Assembly (NCBI GenBank): GCA_031374935.1
Contig: JANMHB010000052.1
Coordinates: forward strand, 1-64,000
From: JACMLX01 sp031374935
GTDB taxonomy: Bacteria > Gemmatimonadota > Gemmatimonadetes > Gemmatimonadales > Gemmatimonadaceae
Direction of reading: 5' to 3'
Length of the DNA stretch: 64,000 bases
Numbering within the stretch: the first letter of the stretch is position 1; every line of letters starts with the position of its first letter. Under the pieces are notes generated by a model, which saw only the letters and a list, made by a program, of their open reading frames with translations, ran no database searches and was not told the origin of the DNA. The position numbers and the translations under genes were made by a program. Shown piece after piece: positions 17,794 through 27,177 of the stretch.

Positions 17794-19929
17794 TTGCCGC
17801 CTGTCTTGCGCTTCCGTCGTTTCACCCCGTCGCTGCTGCTGGCCCTCGGCATCGGGGTTGCCGTCGTCACCCTCAACGTCCTCCTCGCCCGTCAGTTGGT
17901 GGCGATCGAGCAGGATGCGCGCGAGATCGTCGAGACATGGATCACGCGTTCGGCGACGCTGGCGACCTTCGAGGACGGCGTGCGGGAGTTCCGGCGGCAT
18001 GAAGCGCTCTCCGCGCTCAGCACTCCTGGCGCCGAGCATACCACGCAGATCGCGATTCTCGATTCGCTGCGCGTTCGCACGGACGACGCGCTCGACGTCC
18101 TGAGCAGGCTGGACGCGAACGCGACCGCTGACGGCGGAACGATGGATCTGCGCCAACGCTGGACCTCGTATCGAGAATTGCACGTGCGTGACCGGAGTCT
18201 GCCGAGTGGTGTCGGCAGTCCGGCGATGGGCGAGTTCCGCGCCCGGGAGCCGTTGTTCCAGGGCATGGTCGGCGCGGCGCGGCGCGCGCAGGAAACCATG
18301 CGTGCCGGCGCGGCGGGCCTTGCGATGCACAGTCAGCGCTCGACGCGGGCATCGCAGTGGTTGCTGATCGCCAGGCTCTTCCTGATTCTGACGGCGATCG
18401 TGCTCGCGGAGCTGTTCCGGCGCAGCTGGCAGAAGCGCACACAAGCGGAGCAGCGGTGGCAGGACGTGGCGGATCAATCCGTCGGGATCGTGTGGGAGCT
18501 GGGCCCGACGGGACGCTTTCGCTTCCTGTCGCGCTCCGGGATCGAGCTGCTGGGCGGCGAGCCATCCGCGATCAGCGGCCGGCGTGTGCTCGGGTTCGTG
18601 CATGCCGGCGACCGCAAGCCGGCGCTGCTGTCGATGGCCGATGCGGCGCGCGACCATGCGCCGATTCGCGATCTCGAAGTGCGCATGCTCCGCGTCGACG
18701 GCAGTGTGCGCTGGCTCGCGATCAGTGCGCAGCCGCTGCGATCGAGTGACGGACGGCATGACGGGTTTCGCGGACTGGCCGTGGATGTGACGCGCCGTAC
18801 GCAGGCGGAGCGGGCGCTGGCACAGGGCCGGCGCATGGAGGCGGTGGGGACACTCGCCGGCGGAGTGGCGCACGACCTGAACAATGTGCTGGCCGCCGTC
18901 TCCGGCTACGCGCAGCTGGCGCAGGCCGAACTCGCGGCCACGCACCCGGTGCAGCCCGATCTCGCGGCCATCACTGCCGCATCCGATCGTGGTGCGGCTC
19001 TCGTGCGGCGCATCCTGCAGTTCGCGCGGCAACGCCCGGCGGTGCTGCAGCCCGTCGAGATCGCGGAGCTCGTGCATGAAGTGGTGCAGCTGCTGCGCCC
19101 GCAGCTCCCGCCCCATGTCCGCATCGAGCTCACGGTGCCGGACGGCGAATGCTTCGTGCTCGGCGATCCCACCGAGCTCCATCAGGTGGTGGTGAACATC
19201 GCGGCCAACGCCATGCACGCCATGCGCGAACAGGGCACCCGCCTCGTCATCGCGGTCAGCACAACGGCCACGGACGTCAGCGTAATGATCGCCGACGACG
19301 GCACAGGTATGCTGCCGACCGTCATGGAGCGCGCGGTGGAGCCGTTCTACACGACGCGAGAGATCGGCGAAGGTACCGGCATGGGTCTGGCTGTCGCACA
19401 TGGCGTGGTGACGTCGCTTGGTGGCACGTTGATCCTCGACTCGACGCCGGGCAGCGGAACCCGAGTGACCGTCACCTTGCCTCGTGCGCCCGCTGGCGCT
19501 GACCTGCCGCCCGAGCGCAGCTGCGATGATGACGGTACGGTCTCGTTGCGCGTGCTGATTGTCGACGACGATCCCCATGTGCGCAATGCGACGGCACGTC
19601 GGCTCGAACGGGCCGGCCACCGGGTGGAGACCTTTGCCGCAGCGACGCCGGCGCTGGCTGCCCTGCAAGCCGACGCCTCGCGCGCCGACGTGGTCTTCAC
19701 GGATCAGACGATGCCTGGAATGAATGGGCTGGAGTTCGTCGCCCAGCTGCATGCCATTGGCGGTGCACCACCGGTCGTGATGAGCAGTGGGTATCTCGAT
19801 CTGGCGACGATCGAGCGGGCGCGGGCGCTCGGTGTGGTCGCCATGCTCGACAAGCCGGTCGATGCGGGCACGCTGCTGCGGACGCTTCGCGAGACCGTCG
19901 CGCGAACGCCCGCGGCCAGCCGCCCGTAG
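17794..19929 (+). CDS. Hybrid sensor histidine kinase with PAS and receiver domains
   Basis: A 711-residue membrane sensor. There is one transmembrane helix near residues 12-33, a periplasmic region and a second helix near 190-208. A PAS domain (about 225-345), a HisKA box with phospho-acceptor His360 in GGVAHDLNN, and an HATPase domain (GEGTGMGLAVAHGV) follow. The C-terminal receiver has the acidic pair LIVDDD and phospho-acceptor Asp637 in FTDQTMPG. It would sense a periplasmic or intracellular signal and phosphorylate its own receiver. No separate response regulator or output domain is adjacent. The start is a TTG at 17794. No better start is visible and the Shine-Dalgarno site is weak. 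Confidence 0.88.
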   Translation: MPPVLRFRRFTPSLLLALGIGVAVVTLNVLLARQLVAIEQDAREIVETWITRSATLATFEDGVREFRRHEALSALSTPGAEHTTQIAILDSLRVRTDDALDVLSRLDANATADGGTMDLRQRWTSYRELHVRDRSLPSGVGSPAMGEFRAREPLFQGMVGAARRAQETMRAGAAGLAMHSQRSTRASQWLLIARLFLILTAIVLAELFRRSWQKRTQAEQRWQDVADQSVGIVWELGPTGRFRFLSRSGIELLGGEPSAISGRRVLGFVHAGDRKPALLSMADAARDHAPIRDLEVRMLRVDGSVRWLAISAQPLRSSDGRHDGFRGLAVDVTRRTQAERALAQGRRMEAVGTLAGGVAHDLNNVLAAVSGYAQLAQAELAATHPVQPDLAAITAASDRGAALVRRILQFARQRPAVLQPVEIAELVHEVVQLLRPQLPPHVRIELTVPDGECFVLGDPTELHQVVVNIAANAMHAMREQGTRLVIAVSTTATDVSVMIADDGTGMLPTVMERAVEPFYTTREIGEGTGMGLAVAHGVVTSLGGTLILDSTPGSGTRVTVTLPRAPAGADLPPERSCDDDGTVSLRVLIVDDDPHVRNATARRLERAGHRVETFAAATPALAALQADASRADVVFTDQTMPGMNGLEFVAQLHAIGGAPPVVMSSGYLDLATIERARALGVVAMLDKPVDAGTLLRTLRETVARTPAASRP

Positions 19930-20023
19930 AGCGTCGTGGTCAGGCATGGCCACCGCGGCTGACCGCCGTTGATCGCAGGTCGCACCGGTTGCGACCCGTC
20001 CGACCCGCTCGCACCTTGCCCCC

Positions 20024-21763
20024 ATGCGATCCCGACTGATTGTCCTGGCACTCTTCACGCTCTGCCTCGCGTCGGCAGGGTGCACTCCGGCGCCACCGGA
20101 CGTCACCTTCGCGCAATTCGTCGACCAGTACCTCGACGATTTCGCCGCGCGGCACCCGTCCATCGCCGGCGGCAACGGGCTGCACCAGCACGACGATCGA
20201 CTCGACGATTTCAGCCAGGAGGCCATCCTGACGGAAATCGCGATGCTCAAGCGTGACCGTGACCGGCTGCGGGCCTTCGCCCCCGACAAGCTCACCCCAG
20301 ACGAACGCGTCGATCAGAAGATTCTCGACGGCGTTATCGACGGGTGGCTGCTCGAACAGGAGACCCTGCAGAACTGGAAGCGGAATCCGATGCTCTATGC
20401 ATCGGCGCTCTCCGATGGGGTGCACAACCTGATGACGATGGAGAATGCACCGGCGCCGGTGCGGATGCGGCGCGTGATCAGCAAACTGGCCGCGGTGCCG
20501 AAGCTGCTCGACGCCGCCCGTATGAACATCGACAATCCGCCGCGACTCTTCGCCGAGCGCGGCCTCGGCATGATGCGCGGCGCGGCGGCCATGCTGGGCG
20601 ATGATCTGGCGCTCGCCTTCGCCAGTGAGAAAGGCACGCCGCTGATGGACTCGCTGATGCGCGCTGCGGCCGCGGCCCGGCCACTCATCACGACCTACGC
20701 CGACCATCTCGACAAGGACGTGCTGCCGAAGGCGACGGGCGAATTCCGGATCGGCGCCGAGGCGGTCGCGAGGCGCTATCGGGGCGAAGAGCTGATCGAC
20801 GTGCCTCTACCCGATCTGATCGCCATTGGTGAACGCGAGCTGGCGATCTATCAGACCCAGTTCCGCGCGGCAGCCCAACGGCTGGCACCGGGGCGTGATG
20901 CGCAGGAGGTGTGGCGCGAAATCCGGCGGAATCATCCGAAGCGCGGCGATGTCGTCGCGGCCACACAGAACCTGGTCGACTCGCTGACGGCCTTCGTGAT
21001 CGAGAAGGGACTGGCGGTCGTTCCCGACGGTGAGCGGGTCGTGGTGGCTCCGGCACAGCCATTCGATCTCGGCTTCGCGTCGATGCACGCATCGCCGCCA
21101 CTCGAGAATCCGCCGGTGAAGAGCTTCTATTACATCACCGACGCCCGCACCGACATGCCGCCGGCCGAACAGGAGGCGTGGCTGGAGCGGTACAACTACG
21201 CGTCGCTGATCAACACCTCGGTGCATGAGGCGATGCCGGGCCACTGGCTGCACTCCACCTACATGCGCAAGACGCCGGGCAAGGTGCGTCGTATCTGGAT
21301 CGGGCTCAATCCCTTTCCGCAGCCCTCCTCGGGGCAGGATGGCTGGGCCCACTACAGCGAGCAGTTGATGATCGAGGAGAAGTTCGGCGGCGGCGACCCA
21401 CGGATCGAGATGGCGCAGCTGAGCGATGCACTCACGCGCGTCTGTCGGCTGCTGTCGGGCATCCGGGTCCACTCCGGCGACTGGACGCTCGAACAGGCGC
21501 AAGCCTGCTTCGAGGAGCGCGCGTATGTGCCGGCAGCGGCTGCCAAGCGCGAAGCGCAGCGCGCCACCTACGATCCCACCTACGGCGGCTACTTTCTCGG
21601 CAAACGCGGACTGCTCACACTCCGCCGCGATGTCGCAGCGCGACTCGGTACGCAGTTCAACCTTCGGGCCTTTCACGAGCGATTCATGACCAACGGCATT
21701 GCCCCCATCTGGGCCCATCGCCAGCTGTTCCTGCCCGGCGATACCGCGCGAGTGATTCAATAG
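20024..21763 (+). CDS. DUF885 family peptidase-like lipoprotein
   Basis: A 579-residue exported protein whose signal ends in a lipobox (LASAGC), so it is probably anchored at the membrane surface. The DUF885 domain contains an HExxxH zinc motif, His401-Glu402 to His407 in VHEAMPGH, with a later Glu in GWAHYSEQLM as probable third ligand. These features match metallopeptidases related to oligopeptidases. It starts an apparent operon with an oxidoreductase, a second DUF885 protein and peptide transporter parts, so it may trim peptides before uptake (inference). It ends in TAGTG, overlapping the next start by one base. Confidence 0.87.
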   Translation: MRSRLIVLALFTLCLASAGCTPAPPDVTFAQFVDQYLDDFAARHPSIAGGNGLHQHDDRLDDFSQEAILTEIAMLKRDRDRLRAFAPDKLTPDERVDQKILDGVIDGWLLEQETLQNWKRNPMLYASALSDGVHNLMTMENAPAPVRMRRVISKLAAVPKLLDAARMNIDNPPRLFAERGLGMMRGAAAMLGDDLALAFASEKGTPLMDSLMRAAAAARPLITTYADHLDKDVLPKATGEFRIGAEAVARRYRGEELIDVPLPDLIAIGERELAIYQTQFRAAAQRLAPGRDAQEVWREIRRNHPKRGDVVAATQNLVDSLTAFVIEKGLAVVPDGERVVVAPAQPFDLGFASMHASPPLENPPVKSFYYITDARTDMPPAEQEAWLERYNYASLINTSVHEAMPGHWLHSTYMRKTPGKVRRIWIGLNPFPQPSSGQDGWAHYSEQLMIEEKFGGGDPRIEMAQLSDALTRVCRLLSGIRVHSGDWTLEQAQACFEERAYVPAAAAKREAQRATYDPTYGGYFLGKRGLLTLRRDVAARLGTQFNLRAFHERFMTNGIAPIWAHRQLFLPGDTARVIQ

Positions 21764-22899
21764 TGGCGCCGATCGGGAAGGTCCGCGTGGGTGTGCTGGG
21801 AGCCGGTGCCTGGGCGAAGTTCGCACACATTCCCGGCTACAAGCGCGACCCGCGCTGTGAACTGGTGGCCATTGCCGATCCGGTGATCGAGCGCGCCCAG
21901 GAGTTCGCGGCGGAGTTCGGCATCCCGTCGGTGTATGCCTCGCACGCCGAACTGATCGCGCGCGAGGACATTCATCTGGTGGACGTGTGTACGCCGAGCG
22001 CCACCCACTTCGATCTCAGCTGGGCGGCCCTCGAGGCAGGCAAGCATGTGCTCTGCGAAAAGCCGGTGGCGTACGACTACACCGAGACCCTTCGCGCCGC
22101 GGCCTTCGCGCAGTCCAAGGGCCTGAAGACGAAACTCGGCTTCACCTTCCGCTACAGCCCGGCGATGCGCTACATGAAGGAACTCATCGACGACGGTTTC
22201 GTCGGGACGCCGTTCATCTTCAACGGATTCGAGCAGAACTCGCAGTGGCTCGATCCACAGAACCCGCTGCGGCAGGTGGACGTGGACGCCGACCAGTCGG
22301 TGATCCAGGTGTCGTCGCTGGAAGGCTACGGAGCGCCGATCATGGACATCGGCCACCTGTTCATGGGCAGCCGGTTCGAGCAGGTCGTCGGCACGATGAA
22401 GAACTTCATCCCGGAACGGATGGTGCGGCAAACCGGCACCATGATGCGCATGAACATCGACGACGGCGACATCTTCATCGGCGAGTTCGCCAGCGGTGCC
22501 ATCGGCTCGATCCAGACCAGCTTCGTCACGGTGGGGAACTATCCTGGCATCGAGGCGCGCGTGTACGGCAGCAAGGGGGCGTTGATCTGTCGCCTGGTGG
22601 AGGAGAACGGCATCTGCGAGACGCTCAAGGCGGCAACCGGCGATCAGGTGGAGTTCCGCGAGTTGGAGATCCCGGAGCGTTTCTACCCGCCGGGCGGCAA
22701 CCGGGAGGAGTCGTGGCGGTCGTTGTTCTACGCCAATCTCGTCAGCTCCTTCATCTCCGAGATCCTCAGTGACGGTCCGGAGAACGAAGGCAGCTTTGTG
22801 GACGGCGCCCACGTGCAGGAACTGATCAATGCGGTCGAGCTCTCCTTCCGGCAGCGACGCTGGGTCTCGATTCCGCTGGTACCGGGAGCGGTCTCCTGA
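21763..22899 (+). CDS. Gfo/Idh/MocA family oxidoreductase
   Basis: A 378-residue NAD(P)-dependent oxidoreductase. The Rossmann motif GVLGAGAWA is near residue 9 and the family signature CEKPVAYDY near residue 100, whose EKP lysine binds cofactor. GFTFRYSPAMRY and an HLF segment match the catalytic region. Members act on sugars, inositols and other cyclic polyols. Finding one between two DUF885 genes and a peptide transporter is unusual, and no substrate can be named. The GTG start overlaps the previous stop (TAGTG). The end overlaps the probable CTG start of the following gene. Confidence 0.88.
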   Translation: MAPIGKVRVGVLGAGAWAKFAHIPGYKRDPRCELVAIADPVIERAQEFAAEFGIPSVYASHAELIAREDIHLVDVCTPSATHFDLSWAALEAGKHVLCEKPVAYDYTETLRAAAFAQSKGLKTKLGFTFRYSPAMRYMKELIDDGFVGTPFIFNGFEQNSQWLDPQNPLRQVDVDADQSVIQVSSLEGYGAPIMDIGHLFMGSRFEQVVGTMKNFIPERMVRQTGTMMRMNIDDGDIFIGEFASGAIGSIQTSFVTVGNYPGIEARVYGSKGALICRLVEENGICETLKAATGDQVEFRELEIPERFYPPGGNREESWRSLFYANLVSSFISEILSDGPENEGSFVDGAHVQELINAVELSFRQRRWVSIPLVPGAVS

Positions 22900-24569
22900 G
22901 CCAGCCACTCGAGCAGTTCTTTGCGCAGTACTACGCACGCCATCCGGTGAATGCCACGTTCACGGGGCTGCATGCGCTCGATGACCGCCTGCCGGATTGG
23001 TCGGCCGAGGGTCGGGCGGCCGACGCGGCCGAGATGCGACGCCTGCGTGGTGCCCTCGAACCAGAAGCGCCCACCCCGGTTGCGACGCTGCGCCAGCATT
23101 CCCCGGCCCTCGACACCGAGCTCGCGCGCGCCAACCTCGACGTGCGGCTGGCCGAGCATGAAAGTGGGTTCTTTCATGCCCGGAATCCGGCGCTGTGGAC
23201 GGGTGAGGCGATCTTCGGCGTCGTCAGCCTGATGATCCGCGACTTTGCACCGGTCGCGAGTCGCGTGCCGTCGATCATCGCGCGTCTGAACGCCATTCCG
23301 AAGTTCCTGGCTGCAATGCCTGACGCGATCACGTCGCCGGTGCCGACGCAGTGGATCGGGCGGGCTGCTCGCGAGTGTGCGGCGGCCGACGGGCTCTTCG
23401 ACCGGGGAATCCAGCTGTGGATGGAGTTCCATGAGATTGACGCACAGACGATGCTGATCGTGCACGAAGCCGCCGAGCGAGCACGCGCGGCCTTCGTGGT
23501 CGCTGCCGCCTCGCTGGCGGCACTGCCATCCTCCGATCGCGGGTATGCCGCCGGCGAGGCGCTGTTCACCACGCTGCTCAGTCGTGGTCACTGCTGCACC
23601 GAAACGCCAGCCGACCTCCTCGCGCAGGCGCTGGCCGAGCTCCCGATCGAGCAGGCGCGCCTCACCGAGATGGCCGCCGCATCCGCCGGCTCGTGGACTG
23701 CGGTGCAGGCGGCACTCGCCGACGACCATCCGACGCCGGACGAGTACTACGCGACCTTCGAGCGCCGGTGGAACGACTGTCATCGCATTGCCCGCGCGGC
23801 CGATGTCGTCACTTGGGAACCTTGGCCGATCCGGTACGTGCCCATACCGGAGTGGGCGCGTGAATGGGCCCCGCAGCTGTATTGGCTCTTCTATCGTTCC
23901 CCTGCCCCATTCGACCCGTATGCCGTCTACGACTACGTGGTCACGCCGATCGATGCCTCGCTGCCGGCCGACGTCGTCGAGGAGAAGCTCCGGGCCTGGA
24001 ACCACAGCACCATCACGCTCAATCATGTCGTGCACCACGGTGCCATCGGGCATCACGTGCAGAACTGGCACGCCCGGCATCGCGCCACGTCACGCATCGG
24101 CAGGATCGCCGCCACCGATTGTGCCAGCCGCATCGGCATGTTCCTCGGTGGGTCGATGGCCGAGGGGTGGGCCTGTTATGCGACGCAGCTGATGGAGGAG
24201 CTGGGCATGCTCACCCCGCTCGAGCAGGTCTCCGAGCAGCACACGCGCGTCCGAATGCTGGCGCGGGCGATCGTGGATATCCGCCTGCACCTTGGTCACT
24301 TCACCTTCGCCGACGCGGTGCAGTACTATCAGGACATCGTCGGGATGCCGATCGAGGTCGCCACCGCGGAAACGACGAAGAACTCGATGTTCCCGTGCAC
24401 GGCGATCATGTACTGGCTCGGCACCAGTCGCATTCTGGCGCTGCGCGCGCAGGTGACGGCGGCGCTCGGTGACCGATTTTCGTTGCGGGCGTTTCACGAC
24501 GAATTGCTGTCGCGCGGAGCGATTCCGGTACCGCTGGTTGCCACCCTGATGACGGAGATGCCGGCATGA
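22896..24569 (+). CDS. DUF885 family protein, cytoplasmic, altered metal motif, probable CTG start
   Basis: A DUF885 protein of 557 residues if translation begins at CTG 22896, which overlaps the previous stop as CTGA and follows GGGAG by 7 bases. The residues between this CTG and the first GTG (22947) align with the N-terminal region of the DUF885 protein at 20024 (QFFAQYYARHP, then a GLHxxDDRL motif), so they belong to the protein. There is no signal peptide. Where active members have HExxxH, this one reads His380-His381-Gly-Ala-Ile-Gly-His386, losing the catalytic Glu, while the downstream AEGWACYATQLMEE Glu is kept. It may be inactive or use another base. Confidence 0.8.
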   Translation: MSQPLEQFFAQYYARHPVNATFTGLHALDDRLPDWSAEGRAADAAEMRRLRGALEPEAPTPVATLRQHSPALDTELARANLDVRLAEHESGFFHARNPALWTGEAIFGVVSLMIRDFAPVASRVPSIIARLNAIPKFLAAMPDAITSPVPTQWIGRAARECAAADGLFDRGIQLWMEFHEIDAQTMLIVHEAAERARAAFVVAAASLAALPSSDRGYAAGEALFTTLLSRGHCCTETPADLLAQALAELPIEQARLTEMAAASAGSWTAVQAALADDHPTPDEYYATFERRWNDCHRIARAADVVTWEPWPIRYVPIPEWAREWAPQLYWLFYRSPAPFDPYAVYDYVVTPIDASLPADVVEEKLRAWNHSTITLNHVVHHGAIGHHVQNWHARHRATSRIGRIAATDCASRIGMFLGGSMAEGWACYATQLMEELGMLTPLEQVSEQHTRVRMLARAIVDIRLHLGHFTFADAVQYYQDIVGMPIEVATAETTKNSMFPCTAIMYWLGTSRILALRAQVTAALGDRFSLRAFHDELLSRGAIPVPLVATLMTEMPA

Positions 24570-26173
24570 CGTACTCGTGGCTCGGCGCCCTGCCCCTGGC
24601 GCTCACATTCGCAGCCTGTGGAGGCGGTGAAAAGCCGCGCGCCGCGGCATCCGGCGGCGACCTGCTCACGATCGGCTATGATCGCGAGCCGGACACCATG
24701 AATCGCTACGCCACGCACATTCTCGAAGATATCGAGTCGTGTGTGGTCGAAGGGCTGGTGGTGAACGACGAGAAGATGAACATCATCCCGGTACTCGCAC
24801 TCGAGGTGCCGAGTACCGGGAACGGCAGCGTGATCCTGCGACCCGATGGTGGCATGGATGTGACCTGGAAACTCCGCGCCGGAGTGAAGTGGCACGATGG
24901 GGTGCCGCACACGTCAGCCGACGTGAAGTTCACGGTCGACGCCATCAACAAGGGCGACTGGAAGCCGGAGAGCGTTGATGGTTTCGACCGGATCGAATCG
25001 GTGGACACCCCCGATTCGCTGACGGCCGTGGTCCATTACCGCGAAGTATACGCCCCCTATCGCCTGCAGTTCGTGCGCGGCACGCTGCCCAAGCACCTCC
25101 TCGACGGCAAGAACATCGACGCCGCAACCGACTACAACCGCAAGCCACTTGGCACCGGTCCGTACCGCGTGATCGAGTGGAAGACGGGTGAATACATCCT
25201 GCTGGAAGGGGTGCCGAACTACTGGCGCGGCGCGGAGTTTCCGAAAATCAAGCGACTGCTGTTCAAGTTCCTGCCCAATACGACCACGCGCATCAACCAG
25301 CTGAAGTCGGGCGAGGTGCAACTGGTGGCGCTGGTGCCATGGGACAAGGTGCGCGAGCTGCGCGGGCTGCCGAACGTGCGGCTCAATCAGGTGGTCGGCA
25401 ATGGCTACGAGCATGTGACGCTGAACCAGAAGCGGTTCACTCCCTTCGCCGACATCGCCGTTCGCCGGGCGATGGCGCACGCCGTGGATCGCGACCTGAT
25501 CGTGAACACCCTGCTCGACAGCCTGGTCACCGTGGTCAACGGCCCGATCCAGCCACTCTCGAGTGCGTACGAGAAGAACGTCACCACCTACCCCTACGAT
25601 CCGTCACGCGCCCGTGCGCTGCTCGACTCGGCCGGCTGGGTGACGGGCGCGGACGGGATTCGCGCCAAGGCGGGCAAGCGCCTCGCATTCACGTTGATCA
25701 CACAGTCCGGCTTTGCGATCCGGGAGAACGTGTCACAGGCATTGCAGAAGCAGTTCCGCGACGTTGGCATCGATGCCAGTGTCCGGCTGATCGATGGGAC
25801 CTCGATCAGCAGTGTCTGGTTCAAGGGAGACTTCGATGCGATGCTGCACTGGTGGCAGCAGGGCGCCGATCCCGAGATGACACTGTTCTTTGCGTCGGAC
25901 CGGATGCCGCCCGCCGGCCGCAACATCAACTACTTCAAGGATGATTCGCTGACGGCGATGCTCTACGCCTCCGACCGCACCGCCGACGAGGCACAGCGCA
26001 TCACCTTGCTGAAAGCCGCGCAGCAACGCCTGGCGGTGCTGATTCCGGAACTGCCGCTGTACAACACGGCCAAGATCGACGCCGTGCCGGCACGGCTGCA
26101 GGGCTTCACCGGCAATCCGACCAACGCGGGGCCGTTCTGGAATGTGTACCAATGGCAGCTGACCGCGCGGTGA
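24566..26173 (+). CDS. Peptide ABC transporter substrate-binding lipoprotein (SBP family 5)
   Basis: A 535-residue extracytoplasmic binding protein of the DppA/OppA family. The short signal ends in a lipobox (FAACGGG). Family landmarks include WKLRAGVKWHDGVPHTSADVKF near residue 95, PLGTGPYRVIEW near residue 195, and the RRAMAHAVDRDLIVN segment. It delivers peptides, or related ligands such as nickel-chelates or glycosides in some members, to the two permeases encoded next. The ATGA overlap with the upstream DUF885 gene supports a role with peptidases. The gene is followed by 56 non-coding bases before the first permease. Confidence 0.9.
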   Translation: MTYSWLGALPLALTFAACGGGEKPRAAASGGDLLTIGYDREPDTMNRYATHILEDIESCVVEGLVVNDEKMNIIPVLALEVPSTGNGSVILRPDGGMDVTWKLRAGVKWHDGVPHTSADVKFTVDAINKGDWKPESVDGFDRIESVDTPDSLTAVVHYREVYAPYRLQFVRGTLPKHLLDGKNIDAATDYNRKPLGTGPYRVIEWKTGEYILLEGVPNYWRGAEFPKIKRLLFKFLPNTTTRINQLKSGEVQLVALVPWDKVRELRGLPNVRLNQVVGNGYEHVTLNQKRFTPFADIAVRRAMAHAVDRDLIVNTLLDSLVTVVNGPIQPLSSAYEKNVTTYPYDPSRARALLDSAGWVTGADGIRAKAGKRLAFTLITQSGFAIRENVSQALQKQFRDVGIDASVRLIDGTSISSVWFKGDFDAMLHWWQQGADPEMTLFFASDRMPPAGRNINYFKDDSLTAMLYASDRTADEAQRITLLKAAQQRLAVLIPELPLYNTAKIDAVPARLQGFTGNPTNAGPFWNVYQWQLTAR

Positions 26174-26229
26174 CAGTGCGCGCGTCGCTCGGACGGACGG
26201 GAGCGACGACGCGTGAGTGAGGCGTCGCG

Positions 26230-27177
26230 GTGATCCGCTTCGTGCTGCGACGACTGGCGCAAAGTGTGCCGCTGCTGCTGGTGATCTCGCTCCTGATCTT
26301 CGCGTTGATTCATGCCGCGCCGGGTGGGCCGCTCTCCACCTATCTCGAAAATCCGAACGTGCGACCGGAGGACATCGAACGGCTGCGCCGCGCGATGGGG
26401 CTCGATCGACCACTCGGCATGCAGTACCTGTCATGGCTCTGGGCGTTCGTCCGCGGCGACTGGGGCTTCAGCTATGCCGACGGCCGCCCCGTGCTCGACC
26501 GGTTGCTCGAACGCGTGCCGGCCACACTCGAATTGATCGGCGTCGCCTGTGTCATGGCACTGATCGCCGCAGTCCCGGTCGGGATCATGGCGGCTGTGAA
26601 CCGTCGCTTCGACCGCGTCAGTTCGCTGTTCGCCGTGGCCGGCATCTCGCTGCCGGTCTTCTGGTTCGGACTGTTGCTGCAACTGGTATTCGCAGGCGCA
26701 CTGGGCTGGCTGCCGTCGTCGGGGCGCGCGTCGTTCGACGGGGGCGATTTCGCCGATCGCGTGGCACATCTGCTACTGCCGGCCACGGTGCTGGCGGCGG
26801 CACTCTCGGCGGCCTGGTCGCGCTACCTGCGTCGGGCGATGCGAGACACGGTGGCGCGCCCCTTCATTCGCGCCGCGCGGTCTCGCGGACTCAGCGAACG
26901 CACACTGCTGCTGCATCATGCGCTGCCAAACGCACTGCCGACGTTCGTCACCGTCGTCCTGCTCGACGTCTCGATGATGGCCTCCGGCGCCGTCGTGACC
27001 GAGAGCATCTTCGCCTGGCCCGGTATCGGCAGCCTCTTCACCGAGGCACTGGGCAAGCGCGACTACGCGGTGCTGATGGCCTTCCTGATGTGCGGCTCGG
27101 TGGCGGTGATGGTGCTGAACCTGGTGGCGGATCTGGCGGTGCACGCGCTCGATCCGCGCACCCGGGACGCGGCATGA
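26230..27177 (+). CDS. ABC transporter permease, DppB/OppB type
   Basis: A 315-residue inner-membrane permease with about six transmembrane helices. The start IRFVLRRLAQSVPLLLVISLL is typical of DppB/OppB proteins. The cytoplasmic EAA-like loop (RAARSRGLSERTLLLHHALPN) is seen near residues 217-237, the place where an ATPase docks. It forms half of the transmembrane pore of a dipeptide/oligopeptide importer with the next gene. A GTG start at 26230 is used. It ends in an ATGA overlap with the second permease. Confidence 0.92.
   Translation: MIRFVLRRLAQSVPLLLVISLLIFALIHAAPGGPLSTYLENPNVRPEDIERLRRAMGLDRPLGMQYLSWLWAFVRGDWGFSYADGRPVLDRLLERVPATLELIGVACVMALIAAVPVGIMAAVNRRFDRVSSLFAVAGISLPVFWFGLLLQLVFAGALGWLPSSGRASFDGGDFADRVAHLLLPATVLAAALSAAWSRYLRRAMRDTVARPFIRAARSRGLSERTLLLHHALPNALPTFVTVVLLDVSMMASGAVVTESIFAWPGIGSLFTEALGKRDYAVLMAFLMCGSVAVMVLNLVADLAVHALDPRTRDAA

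Noticed and set aside
17533..20295. 920-codon reverse-strand open frame
   Set aside because: It is antisense to the histidine kinase and parts of two flanking genes. The sequence is Arg/His-rich, as expected for a shadow in high-GC DNA.
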